Source: Rhizobium sp. CIAT894 (GTDB taxonomy: Bacteria > Pseudomonadota > Alphaproteobacteria > Rhizobiales > Rhizobiaceae). From it: a stretch of DNA of 64,000 nucleotides. Both the position numbers and the translations under genes were made by a program. This document shows positions 34,481 through 42,965 of this stretch, piece by piece (the stretch's first letter is position 1; every line of letters begins with the position of its first letter). The notes beneath the pieces were generated by a model. That model did no database searches, was not told the DNA's origin, and saw nothing but the letters and a program-made list of their open reading frames with translations. The stretch covers positions 124,001 through 188,000 of the forward strand of contig NZ_CP020952.1 of assembly GCF_000172795.2 (NCBI RefSeq), in the 5' to 3' direction.

Positions 34481-35458
34481 TCAAGCCTTCATGGCGCCAG
34501 TAGCAGTCGTCGCGTCATCAATGGACGCCCCGCTTCGCGCTTCTGGAACAGCACACGCATCTCGGATCATGGCATATTTGACCTGCGTAACCCTCAGATC
34601 GCGGTACCAATCGATAAGTTCTCCCCACGGATCTCTGATCTTGGAGAGCCCGGAAATGAAGGCGACGACGGTTCCGATCTCCGTCTTGCCGGTGACGACA
34701 TAATAGCTGCCGAGCGCGAAGATGCCGGCGTAACCCAGCTGCGTCATCAGGTTCATCATGAAATTCATCGTGAACTTGATCTTGTAGATGCTCATGTTCA
34801 TGGAAAAGAGCCTCTCCACCCGGGCGCCCTGGGCCTCGAGCGCATCATTCGTTGCCACATGCCGAACCATGCTTTGGCTGACATGACGCATGACGGTGAT
34901 CTTGGTTTCGACCCGGCGGTTGATCGCCGTTTGCATCAGTGGCACGAAGCCGACCTGCGGAAGAAAGACGACGGCGACGGCAAGCGCCATCAGGGGCTGC
35001 AGGAAGATCATGTAGCCGCCGACCGCTATAAGGATGCCGGCCTGCAGCAGCGGCTCCGAGATGCTGGTGCCGACGAAACCCCCGACCGGTTCGGCCTCGG
35101 CAATGATGATCGAGAGCTGCACGCCTTCGGCAACGGCATCGATGGGAGCCCCGCTCGAGGGTTCCGAAGCGGCAAGCGCCGACTTGCGCAGCCAGCGGAC
35201 CGCGACCTCGCCAACCCAGCCACGGTAGATGTTCAACAGCAATTTGGTCAGACCTTCCAGAAGGACAAGGCCGAGATAAGCAAGGACGAGGATCAGGATG
35301 GTCTGGTAGGGGGTCGCATCTGTGGCGGCGTTGATGATGCGCCTTTGGACTTCCAGCGGCGCGGTGGCGGCGAGAAAGAGAACAACAGAAAGAGCCGCGA
35401 TCGCGATCTGGTGATGGCGGCCCATCAGGAACACGAAACCGAACAGACTTTTCGGCAT
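34481..35458 (-). CDS. ABC transporter six-TM domain protein lacking an ATP-binding domain
   Basis: The 325-residue protein resembles the membrane domain of ABC exporters: QIAIAALSVVLFLAATAPLEV (TM1), TILILVLAYLGLVLLEGLTK, GILIAVGGYMIFLQPLMALAVAVVF, the coupling-helix region with VMRHVSQSMVRHVATNDALE and TQLGYAGIFALGSYYVVTGKT. The frame ends at about residue 325 with no Walker A, LSGGQ or Walker B, and none follows in the other frames downstream. It is either a truncated exporter or a genuine NBD-less protein. The ATP partner is not encoded nearby. A family of free-standing ABC-TMD proteins exists in Rhizobiales as I recall. Confidence 0.75.
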   Translation of the reverse strand: MPKSLFGFVFLMGRHHQIAIAALSVVLFLAATAPLEVQRRIINAATDATPYQTILILVLAYLGLVLLEGLTKLLLNIYRGWVGEVAVRWLRKSALAASEPSSGAPIDAVAEGVQLSIIIAEAEPVGGFVGTSISEPLLQAGILIAVGGYMIFLQPLMALAVAVVFLPQVGFVPLMQTAINRRVETKITVMRHVSQSMVRHVATNDALEAQGARVERLFSMNMSIYKIKFTMNFMMNLMTQLGYAGIFALGSYYVVTGKTEIGTVVAFISGLSKIRDPWGELIDWYRDLRVTQVKYAMIRDACAVPEARSGASIDDATTATGAMKA

Positions 35459-35604
35459 TTCAGCGTCCCGGCCTCCTGTTTGCGCTTCGAAGATATTCGG
35501 CAGCGCCTCGGCTCTGCAGCCACGCCGACCTCACCGAACCAGAACGGCCGGCGCCATTGCGAATGACGGGCGAGGGATGTCCCATGGTTTGTCTCCCTTA
35601 AGTT

Positions 35605-36324
35605 TCAAGCCTGTCTGGCCTCTGCGTCCGGTGGCGGAAGCGCTATGCCGTAGTAGGGATCGACCCAGACGAGGAGATCCCTGACCGACGTGACGCCCGG
35701 CACATTCTCGGCCGCGATTTTTGCGGCAAGACGCTCGCGTTCATCGAAAATCGTGCCCGTCAGTTCGGCAACGCCGTTGGCGACATGGCAGTGGATGAAG
35801 CCATTGCGGCTCCAGCTCTGCTTTGCCAGTTCGGCCTCGATCGCCGCCTGGATCTCTGCATCGCCGGTGGAAGCCAAGGTGGGCGGCAGGGCCTGCGAGA
35901 GTGCCCGCAGCACGTCGGAGCGGGCGAGTATGCCGATGAGCCTGCCATCGGCCACGACGGGAAGGCGCTTGATATCCCGGCGCTCCATCAATCTGACCGC
36001 ATCGGAAATGGCGGCTGTCGGCGCAATTGCGCTGACCGGCGAGGTCATCACTTCCTCGACCCGCCGCCCATGGGTACGAACATATTCGTCGGCGATCTTT
36101 CCGGGGCCGGCCAGCCACTCGAGCAGCCATGGGCGTTTACGCTCGGTGTTCAATTCGCTGCGGCGCAGGAAATCGCCTTCGCTGACGATGCCGACGAGCG
36201 TTCCGTTGGCGTCGACGACCGGCAGGCCGCTGATCCTGTTGTCGAGCATCAGTTTGGCGGCTTCCGCAATGGAAGAGGACGCCGCTACGGTGATCGCCGG
36301 CGCAGTCATGATTTGAACGAGCAT
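35605..36324 (-). CDS. CBS-pair and BON domain protein
   Basis: The 239-residue product has two CBS domains (about 5-60, IMTAPAITVAASSSIAEAAK and DANGTLVGIVSEGDFLRR; and 90-145, VMTSPVSAIAPTAAISDAVR and GRLIGILARSDVLRAL) and a C-terminal BON domain (about 160-230, CHVANGVAELTGTIFDERER). CBS pairs sense adenine nucleotides; BON domains are usually envelope associated, but no signal peptide is visible. ATG 36324 follows GGAG in a short overlapping upstream start. FixK-like boxes upstream suggest low-oxygen induction. Confidence 0.88.
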   Translation of the reverse strand: MLVQIMTAPAITVAASSSIAEAAKLMLDNRISGLPVVDANGTLVGIVSEGDFLRRSELNTERKRPWLLEWLAGPGKIADEYVRTHGRRVEEVMTSPVSAIAPTAAISDAVRLMERRDIKRLPVVADGRLIGILARSDVLRALSQALPPTLASTGDAEIQAAIEAELAKQSWSRNGFIHCHVANGVAELTGTIFDERERLAAKIAAENVPGVTSVRDLLVWVDPYYGIALPPPDAEARQA

Positions 36325-36448
36325 TTTCGACTCCATGACGAAGTGGACACCGCATCACGTCTATGAGCGCGGTGTGCCGAAATCTTTGAACGGGCCGGCC
36401 GTTACCCGAGCCGACGGAACCAAGGTAGCGCGCTGCAGGCGGACCGCT

Positions 36449-36462
36449 TTGATCGGCGTCAA
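36449..36462. promoter_or_regulatory. FixK/FNR-like box TTGAT-CGGC-GTCAA
   Basis: It is one of two boxes in the 375-base gap between the divergent CBS-BON and P-type ATPase genes. It is centred about 131 bases before the CBS-BON start, so it best serves that minus-strand gene, with a leader near 90 bases. All ten positions fit the TTGA(C/T)-N4-(A/G)TCAA consensus. Confidence 0.7.
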
Positions 36463-36553
36463 ATATGGCCTTGCAATCGGTGCAGGTTTTGGAATGAGCT
36501 CTCCGCGGAAATACAGGTGCTGCTGACTGATGGGCTCACTTTCCGGCCTCTTC

Positions 36554-36567
36554 TTGATTTGGCTCAA
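36554..36567. promoter_or_regulatory. FixK/FNR-like box TTGAT-TTGG-CTCAA
   Basis: This second box in the same divergent gap is centred about 140 bases before the P-type ATPase start. One position deviates from ATCAA/GTCAA. It is followed by a CTCCTCCG-CAGGAGGAG inverted repeat near 36573-36590. No gene is seen in the gap; a 68-residue minus-strand frame crossing both boxes is taken as spurious. Confidence 0.62.
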
Positions 36568-36699
36568 ACATTCTCCTCCGCAGGAGGAGCATTCTCAAGG
36601 CTCAACGGGTCTGCGGCGCCGGCGTGGCCTTTTTAGCGCACGCCGAAGATGGCTTGCCGGCGCGTTCTGCACGTCGGTCTCGGATAGGAGAAACACCGC

Positions 36700-39000
36700 A
36701 TGCTGATACGGGGTTGGCGTGGCGCAAAAACATGGATGCTGCCCCTGGTCACATTGGCGCTGGTCGCCGGTGGGCTCGCCAGATTGGCTGGGCAACCGCA
36801 TATTGCCACGCAATTGTGGACGACGGGAACGGCGGTTGTCCTTGCTGCCCTCCTGATCGATGTAGGGATCAGCCTTCACAAGAAAGAATTCGGCCTCGAT
36901 CTCATCGCGGCGCTGGCGATGGGCGGAGCCATTGTTTTCGGCGAGTATTTTGCCGGAATTATTGTTGCGCTCATGTTTACCAGCGGGCAGTTCCTGGAGA
37001 ACTTTGCCCAAAACCGGGCGGGCCGGGAGATGACGGCGCTGCTCGGCAGGGTGCCGAACACCGCAGCCCGTTATGAATGCGGCCGCATCCAGGACGTCGC
37101 CTTGTCGGCCATCGTGCCCGGCGATCGCATTCTTGTCCGCCGCGGTGAAGTTGTTCCCGTCGATGGCATCGTTGCCGGGAATGCCGCTGTGCTCGATGAA
37201 TCCGCCCTGACAGGCGAGGCGCTGCCGGTGCGGCGAAAACCCGGGCAGGCGGTGATGAGCGGCTCAACGAATGCCGGCGATGCTTTCGACCTGCAGGCGA
37301 CGCGTGCCGCGGCGGGCAGCACCTACGCGGCGGTCATCCGGCTGGTCAAGGCGGCGCAGGAGAACAAAGCGCCGATGGTGCGGCTGGCCGCCCGGTTCGG
37401 CATGCTATTCCTGGCTCTGACCCTGGCGATCGCTATATCCGCCTGGGCGTTCACCGGAGATGCGACGCGGGCCCTGGCTGTCCTTGTCGTGGCGACACCT
37501 TGTCCGCTGATACTGGCCGTGCCGGTCGCCATCGTGTCCGGCATCTCCCGCTGCGCGAAGAAAGGCATCCTGGTCAAGGACGGCGGCGCTCTTGAAGCGC
37601 TTGCAGCCGCAAGGACCGCTCTCCTCGATAAGACCGGAACGTTGACCGACGGCCGTGCGCGGCTGATTGAGATAAAGGCGCGCGGCGATCTCGACGCACT
37701 CGAGGTCCTCAGACTGGCGGCGTCGCTGGATCAGAGCTCTCCCCATGTGGTGGCGCAGGCTCTCGTGACCGCGGCCCGCGGGCGAGGGCTCGTGCTCGAC
37801 ACGCCCTCGGATGTGCGCGAGGCTCCCGGCTCCGGGTTGACGGGCCGCGTCGGCGGGCATGACGTTCTGGCCGGCGGATGGAATTTCGCGAGTGCGAAGC
37901 TTCAAAATTCGGACTTTCGTGAAGAAATCAAAAGCTGGATACGGCGCGACGGAACGGTCGCGGTCATCGTCGCAATCGATGGCGCACTGGCCGGAGCCAT
38001 TCTCCTGGCTGACCAAATTCGTCCGGAAGCCGGTTATGTGTTGCGGCATCTGCGGGACGCCGGCATCGCGCGCATTGTCCTTGCGACCGGCGACCGCGCC
38101 GATCTCGCTGAAGATGTCGCCGCCTTTGTCGGGGTCGATGAGGTCATCAGCGAAATGAAGCCTGAAGATAAGACGTTCGCCGTGCAAAAGGAGCAAGCAA
38201 GAAGCCGTCCAGTCCTTATGATCGGTGACGGCGTCAACGACGCGCCGGCGCTTGCGGCCGCCGACGTCGGCATTGCGATGGGTGCACGGGGGGCCGCTGC
38301 CTCATCCGAAGCAGCGGATGTCGTGATCCTGGTCGACCGGCTGGACCGGCTGGTCGACGCCATCCACGTCGCGCGACGATCGCGCAGGATTGCGCTGCAG
38401 AGTGTCTATGCCGGCATGGCCCTCTCGATGGCAGGTATGGTCGCGGCCGCACTTGGTCATCTGACACCGGTGGAAGGAGCGCTTTTTCAGGAAGCGATCG
38501 ACGTCGTCGTCATCATGAATGCGCTCCGCGCCCTCGGCCCGCCTTTGTCGTTTGGCACCGCATCCGCTCGACTGAGCAACGAAGACCTGCTGCAATTGGA
38601 GGCTGAACATGCGGCTCTGGCTGATGTCATTGACGACATCCGCATCACGGCGGATCGCATACATCGCCTCCCCAGGGAGCAGACAAAAGACGAACTCGAA
38701 AAGCTGGATCGCGAACTCCGTGAGCGCCTGCTTCCACATGAGAAACAGGATGAGAAGGTTTATGCGCGACTGCGCCAGCACAGGGCAGCACCCGACGTTC
38801 TGGCCGGCATGAGCCGGACTCACATGGAGATCCAACGGCAAATCCACAACCTGAGCGACGTGTGCAAAGCGTTTGCCGCCGGGGTGCCGACAGATGCGCA
38901 ACTCTATGAGGTCCAGCGACTGCTGCACGGCCTGGAGGCCATTACGCGCCTTCATTTTGCGCAGGAAGAAGAAATCTACCGCTCGCTGGAAGCCGGGTGA
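36700..39000 (+). CDS. P1B-5-type metal-transporting ATPase with C-terminal hemerythrin domain (Nia-like)
   Basis: The 766-residue protein has an N-terminal membrane region, the actuator TGEALP (171-176), the transmembrane metal motif TPCPL (266-270), the phosphorylation site DKTGT (Asp310) and the hinge GDGVNDAPALAAADVG. There is no N-terminal CxxC domain. After the last membrane helices (ending near 635) comes a hemerythrin-like module with spaced His/Glu motifs (EAEHAALADVI, LLPHEKQDEK, SRTHMEIQRQ, RLHFAQEEEIYR). TPCPL plus a hemerythrin tail defines P1B-5 pumps such as Sinorhizobium Nia, which exports Fe/Ni and is expressed in nodules. A FixK-like box lies upstream. Confidence 0.88.
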   Translation: MLIRGWRGAKTWMLPLVTLALVAGGLARLAGQPHIATQLWTTGTAVVLAALLIDVGISLHKKEFGLDLIAALAMGGAIVFGEYFAGIIVALMFTSGQFLENFAQNRAGREMTALLGRVPNTAARYECGRIQDVALSAIVPGDRILVRRGEVVPVDGIVAGNAAVLDESALTGEALPVRRKPGQAVMSGSTNAGDAFDLQATRAAAGSTYAAVIRLVKAAQENKAPMVRLAARFGMLFLALTLAIAISAWAFTGDATRALAVLVVATPCPLILAVPVAIVSGISRCAKKGILVKDGGALEALAAARTALLDKTGTLTDGRARLIEIKARGDLDALEVLRLAASLDQSSPHVVAQALVTAARGRGLVLDTPSDVREAPGSGLTGRVGGHDVLAGGWNFASAKLQNSDFREEIKSWIRRDGTVAVIVAIDGALAGAILLADQIRPEAGYVLRHLRDAGIARIVLATGDRADLAEDVAAFVGVDEVISEMKPEDKTFAVQKEQARSRPVLMIGDGVNDAPALAAADVGIAMGARGAAASSEAADVVILVDRLDRLVDAIHVARRSRRIALQSVYAGMALSMAGMVAAALGHLTPVEGALFQEAIDVVVIMNALRALGPPLSFGTASARLSNEDLLQLEAEHAALADVIDDIRITADRIHRLPREQTKDELEKLDRELRERLLPHEKQDEKVYARLRQHRAAPDVLAGMSRTHMEIQRQIHNLSDVCKAFAAGVPTDAQLYEVQRLLHGLEAITRLHFAQEEEIYRSLEAG

Positions 39001-39084
39001 ACACTCTTGCCGCAGTCGATACAGAGGGTCGAAAGTTCGGCCCATTCCGCCATGTCGCTTGCGAAAGTTCGTTTCCCCGAATCG

Positions 39085-40260
39085 TCAGAGACCGTGTCGG
39101 CCAATGACGGCAAGCGCCTCGTCGGCTATCACCTGCTCCTCGTCGGTCGGAATGACGAAGGCAGTTATCGCGCTGTCCCGAGCACTGATGACCGTCGCAT
39201 TCGCCTTGTTGGCAGACTCGCTGAGGTCGAGGCCCATCCACGCGAGATGACGTGCCACGCCCTTCCGGACTTCCGGCTGATGCTCTCCGATACCGGCGGT
39301 AAAGACGATGGCGTCGACGCCGCCCAGCGACACCGTCAGCCTGCCTATCTCGCCGGCGATCTTGAAACAGAAGAGATCAAGCGCTTCCCGCGCCGCCGGG
39401 TGGAAATCGTCGACGAGCACCCGCACGTCTCCGCTCACGCCGGAGACGCCGAGCAGGCCGCATCTGTGGTAGAGGAAATCTTCGAGCCGGTCGGCGTCAT
39501 GGAATTCGTTGCGGAGAAGATGGATCAGGGCGCCTGCATCGATCGATCCCGGGCGGGTGGCCATGGGTACCCCGTCGAGCGTGGAAAAGCCCATGCTGGT
39601 ATCGATGCTGACGCCGTCCACCATCCCGCAAAGGCTCGCACCGCTTCCCAGATGCGCGCATACGACCCTGCCGCTGCCGACATCGGGAGCGATTTTTTTG
39701 AGCTTTTCAGAAACGGACTTGTAGGAAAGTCCATGGAACCCATACCTGCGGATTCCCGCTTCATGCATTTCGCGCGGAATCGCGAAACGTGCGGCAAGAC
39801 GATATAGAGATGTGTGAAACGCGGTATCGAACGACGCGGTCTGCGCCACATCAGCATATGTCGCCCGAACAGCGCGGATCACCTTCAGAGCCGGAGGCAG
39901 GTGCAGAGACGCCAGTGGCACCAGTTCCTCGATCTGTGCCTGAATATCCAAGTCCAAGAATACAGGCCCTGTGAAGGCCAAACCTCCATGAACAATGCGA
40001 TGCCCGACCACCGTCGGCGCTGAACCTTGCGGCAGGAGTCGGGAGAGGACCTCGGCAATCAAAGCCGGACCGACTTCCTGGATATCTGGCAAGTCGGCGT
40101 CATGAGGCTCACCTGCGATCTCGTAGTCGAGGCGGCTCTTTTTATCAACAGTCGCCGCACCTCTGGCCAGCGGCCGGACAGCGCCACCGGCGCCGATCTC
40201 GAAGACGCCGATCTTCAAGCTTGAGGATCCGGCATTGAAGGTAACTGCAATTCTGCTCAT
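39085..40260 (-). CDS. ackA: Acetate kinase
   Basis: The 391-residue enzyme interconverts acetyl phosphate plus ADP and acetate plus ATP. It has the N-terminal phosphate motif FNAGSSSLKIGVF, VVGHRIVHGG, FDTAFHTSLYRLA, HLGSGASLCGMVDGVSIDTS and FTAGIGEHQPEVRKGV. No phosphotransacetylase or phosphoketolase gene is in the window. The gene follows a 100-residue hypothetical frame by 21 bases on the same strand. Substrate-level ATP from acetyl phosphate would fit the low-oxygen gene neighbourhood. Confidence 0.93.
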   Translation of the reverse strand: MSRIAVTFNAGSSSLKIGVFEIGAGGAVRPLARGAATVDKKSRLDYEIAGEPHDADLPDIQEVGPALIAEVLSRLLPQGSAPTVVGHRIVHGGLAFTGPVFLDLDIQAQIEELVPLASLHLPPALKVIRAVRATYADVAQTASFDTAFHTSLYRLAARFAIPREMHEAGIRRYGFHGLSYKSVSEKLKKIAPDVGSGRVVCAHLGSGASLCGMVDGVSIDTSMGFSTLDGVPMATRPGSIDAGALIHLLRNEFHDADRLEDFLYHRCGLLGVSGVSGDVRVLVDDFHPAAREALDLFCFKIAGEIGRLTVSLGGVDAIVFTAGIGEHQPEVRKGVARHLAWMGLDLSESANKANATVISARDSAITAFVIPTDEEQVIADEALAVIGRHGL

Positions 40261-40281
40261 GGGACCTCCCGCAGATCTTCG

Positions 40282-40584
40282 CTAACCCGCCTGCCTCTCG
40301 TTTTCCGCCTCTTGCAAAGCCGCCTTCAACAACTGAAGCGCGAATTCCTTCGCGGATCTTTCGTCATCCGCACATAACTTCAAAGGGGCGCATTTTTCCT
40401 TCAGGTTTCGAAGGAGCTTCTGGCGAAGTCTAGAGACAAGATGCGAGTCCCGCTTAGCGAGAAGCTCCTGCAAGCAGGTGACGGCAACCACTTCGAACAT
40501 CAGAAGCCTGCCTTCGACTTCGCCTTGTGAAGGAATAGGGAACCGTTCGCCGCCTCGTCTGAAGTCTCGTTCCGTCGACAGCAT
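40282..40584 (-). CDS. Hypothetical protein upstream of ackA
   Basis: The 100-residue, mostly helical, charged protein (LAKRDSHLVSRLRQKLLRNL, FALQLLKAALQEAENERQ) has no signal peptide or recognised domain. GGGAGGTC sits seven bases before ATG 40584, and it ends 21 bases before ackA, so it is probably a real gene in an ackA operon. I do not recognise the family. The FixK box at 40719-40732 lies about 140 bases upstream and could serve it as well as the divergent usp gene. Confidence 0.6.
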   Translation of the reverse strand: MLSTERDFRRGGERFPIPSQGEVEGRLLMFEVVAVTCLQELLAKRDSHLVSRLRQKLLRNLKEKCAPLKLCADDERSAKEFALQLLKAALQEAENERQAG

Positions 40585-40718
40585 CTATGACCTCCCATCT
40601 TCGTTCTCATCGGTTCCAGCGCCCCGCGCCCCGCTCAAGCCTGCGCACAATGGCGCGCGGCTCTTGCGGTCGGCTACATCCTTCATAGACAGGCTATACC
40701 GCCAAAATCGACAGCGCT

Positions 40719-40732
40719 TTGACGAAGGTCAA
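40719..40732. promoter_or_regulatory. FixK/FNR box TTGAC-GAAG-GTCAA (perfect palindrome)
   Basis: The two 5-base halves are exact inverted repeats. The centre is 63 bases before ATG 40789 of the second usp gene, giving a class II transcript start about 22 bases before the start codon. It lies between that gene and the divergent ackA operon. Confidence 0.78.
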
Positions 40733-40788
40733 GGAACGCCCCGCCAGACTGGTTATCCTTCTGACACCAATCAGAGAGGTATATCGAC

Positions 40789-41622
40789 ATGACAATCAGG
40801 ACGGTATTAAGCATCCTCGGCGTCAACCAGTTCGAGGAAGATCTGAAAACCGCAATCGACTTTTGCGGCGCTCAGGGCGCGCATCTGAATGCGCTCGTAA
40901 TCGCGCTGGGAGCGTCTCCGATCATCGGGGACTATAATGCCATCTCGCCCGTCTGGATCGAGGAGCGGCAGCGCGAGATCGATGCGCTTTCCCACAAGAC
41001 TGAAGAGATCAAGGAAATTCTCGGCCGAAGCGATATCTCCTACGAGGTTCAGGACGTCTATACCGAATTCGCTTTGGCAGACGAGGATATCGCCGAAAGG
41101 GCTCTCTATGCCGATGTGGTCCTGGTCGGACGGCAGGCGGCACGCGACGAAGAGCTTCGCAAACGCATCATCGACGGTGCTCTCTTCCGAACGCCCACTC
41201 CGATCCTCATCAACCGCGGAACGCGAGCAATGAATTCATCATCGAGATCGGTTCTTCTCGCATGGGATTCGAGCGATGAAGCTTCCCGGGCCGCTCGCCA
41301 GTCGCTTGACCTGCTCAAGCAGGCCGACACCGTCTACGTAACCATGGTGGATCCGGTGGCAAGGGCAGGCGTGAACGGGGAAGAGCCAGGCGCCGACATT
41401 GCCGCCTATCTCGCGCGTCACGGCGTCAAGGTCCAGGTGGACCGCGTCGCCAGCGGCGGACAGCCGGCAGACGAGGTCCTACGGCAGCACGCGGTCGACG
41501 TATCCGCCGATCTCATCGTCATGGGCGCGTACAATCATCCCCGCTGGCAGCAAACGATCTTTGGCGGGGTGACCCGCAGCATGATCGAGGAAAGCAAGAT
41601 GCCGATATTCATGGCCCATTAA
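40789..41622 (+). CDS. Universal stress protein, tandem Usp domains
   Basis: The 277-residue product is distantly similar in plan to the 33.5 kb Usp: an N-terminal half with VNQFEEDLKTAIDFCGAQGA and ADVVLVGRQAARDE, and a C-terminal half with VLLAWDSSDEASRAARQSLD and the site IVMGAYNHPRWQQTIFGGVTR. The second half follows the G-2x-G-9x-G pattern only loosely (Asn-His in the loop). An excellent FixK box precedes it. It probably belongs to the microoxic stress response; molecular function unknown. Confidence 0.87.
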   Translation: MTIRTVLSILGVNQFEEDLKTAIDFCGAQGAHLNALVIALGASPIIGDYNAISPVWIEERQREIDALSHKTEEIKEILGRSDISYEVQDVYTEFALADEDIAERALYADVVLVGRQAARDEELRKRIIDGALFRTPTPILINRGTRAMNSSSRSVLLAWDSSDEASRAARQSLDLLKQADTVYVTMVDPVARAGVNGEEPGADIAAYLARHGVKVQVDRVASGGQPADEVLRQHAVDVSADLIVMGAYNHPRWQQTIFGGVTRSMIEESKMPIFMAH

Positions 41623-41938
41623 AATTGCCGGGCCTTACGTTTCGACACGTTCGGCTGCGAGACCGCCCTATAGGGATCGGCCTTCTCCGGAGCGGCGTGT
41701 CCGGGTCCTGTCCTTGTGCATGTCATCCAAAAGCCTGTGCAATTGGATGGCATGCATCATCAATCCTCTTCTGGCGGGATCAGACGATCCAGTTGGCGTC
41801 TGACCTCGTGACGAGGCATCAGGGCTCCTGCCGCTGCTGAACCCCGGCCGCTGAAAAATTTATCTCGAGCGTGGCGCCAAACATCGCGCGCTGCATCATG
41901 TGCAGTTTTACGCTCTCGGCATCTCCCGGCTCCAGCCT
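41623..41938. other. Intergenic region between convergent usp and PNPOx-like genes
   Basis: The 316 bases contain no ORF with a convincing RBS. One short hairpin, CCTCG-TGA-CGAGG at 41804-41816, could be a weak terminator. No FixK-like box or repeat was recognised. Confidence 0.5.
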
Positions 41939-42394
41939 TTAGTCACTTCTGAAAACAACGCGGCCCGATAAAGCGTGGACAAAAATTCCGAAGAATACGT
42001 GCGGCGACTCGGCCAGGACCGGAAGCTCTTTCGGCTTGAGCGAACCAACTTCCCACCAATCCGAGTGCTTCTGCAACAGCTCCCATGCGTGCAGACGTTG
42101 GCTCCTCCCGACATCGGCATCGGGAAACTCCTCGAACCTTCCCTCGACAATGACGCTCGCCCAGCCGCCGCCCACCCGCTGATCCACCTGCAGGCAAACC
42201 TTATCGTTTTCTCGCATCCATTCCAGCTTGCGGCCAGGCATCGAGAAACAATAGGCCACGCCATTGTCGTATGAAAAATAGATCGGCACGACATATGGCT
42301 GGCTGTCTTTGCAGCAGGCCAGGTGCCCAAAACGCGCCTCTTCCAAGGCCGAATAGCACTCGGCCTGCGTGTATTCGCGTAATCCCAATGACAT
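41939..42394 (-). CDS. Pyridoxamine 5'-phosphate oxidase-fold flavoprotein
   Basis: The 151-residue split-barrel protein resembles the PNPOx-like / nitroimidazole-resistance family: ALEEARFGHLACCKDSQPYV, VPIYFSYDNGVAYCFSMPGR, WMRENDKVCLQVDQ and WASVIVEGRFEEF. Members bind FMN or related cofactors and reduce small substrates. It is not the biosynthetic PdxH. A mixed FixK/NnrR-like box about 65 bases upstream places it in the low-oxygen or nitric oxide regulon. Substrate unknown. Confidence 0.85.
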   Translation of the reverse strand: MSLGLREYTQAECYSALEEARFGHLACCKDSQPYVVPIYFSYDNGVAYCFSMPGRKLEWMRENDKVCLQVDQRVGGGWASVIVEGRFEEFPDADVGRSQRLHAWELLQKHSDWWEVGSLKPKELPVLAESPHVFFGIFVHALSGRVVFRSD

Positions 42395-42453
42395 GACGCG
42401 CTCCTTTCGCTCATGTTTGCGATGTCATGATAGGCCGATGCCCGTTTCACGCA

Positions 42454-42467
42454 TTGATGAATCGCAA
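42454..42467. promoter_or_regulatory. FNR/NnrR-like box TTGAT-GAAT-CGCAA
   Basis: It is centred about 66 bases upstream of the PNPOx-like start at 42394, giving a leader near 25 bases in the class II layout. It combines an FNR-type left half with a CGCAA right half like those near nirK. The remaining 42395-42641 gap shows no gene. Confidence 0.55.
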
Positions 42468-42641
42468 ACGCCCCGGCAGGTGCCGTTGCCCCGCACGCCT
42501 CTTCATCGAGCGTGCCACAATCCCGTCGCTGTCGGTCGCGGACGACAAGCTTGTCAGCGAATGGACGTGCCCCGCCATCGGGACACGCTACCCGACAGCG
42601 TCATTCACGCGATCTCTGCAGGCAGTCTGTGATGTCGCTCG

Positions 42642-42965
42642 CTAGACCGCCAGGTGAGCACATGCCACGCAAAAGGGTGTGTAGGGGAGAGCATTCAGCC
42701 GTTTTGTCTCGATTGGGCGGAGACATCTGACACAACGACCGAACGTTTCGCGTTTAAGGCGCTCGAGAGCAGCGTCGATCGATGCGATCTGTTCACGCGC
42801 TTCCCGTCTCATTTCCGTCAGCACCTGATCGTTCTCGACCTGCGTGATACGATCCTCGCTATCTGGATCCAGCGCAGCACCGAGATCGGCGTCAATCGCC
42901 GATAGCCGGCGTTGCAAGTCCGTCTTCAAGACTTTCAGTTTGTTTTCCATCTCTTCGTTCTTCAT
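42642..42965 (-). CDS. DksA/TraR-type C4 zinc-finger protein
   Basis: The 107-residue protein has a coiled-coil N-terminal part (ENKLKVLKTDLQRRLSAIDA and ALERLKRETFG) and a C-terminal zinc finger with two CxxC pairs (GRCVRCLRPI and PFCVACAHL). Small DksA-like proteins bind the RNA polymerase secondary channel. Short versions occur in rhizobial FixK regulons. AGGATCC lies upstream of ATG 42965. The nearest FixK-like box is at 43206-43219, about 240 bases upstream. Confidence 0.85.
   Translation of the reverse strand: MKNEEMENKLKVLKTDLQRRLSAIDADLGAALDPDSEDRITQVENDQVLTEMRREAREQIASIDAALERLKRETFGRCVRCLRPIETKRLNALPYTPFCVACAHLAV

Noticed and set aside
36361..36567. 68-residue minus-strand frame between CBS-BON and ATPase genes
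   Set aside because: It spans both FixK-like boxes and so occupies promoter DNA; no RBS or motif.
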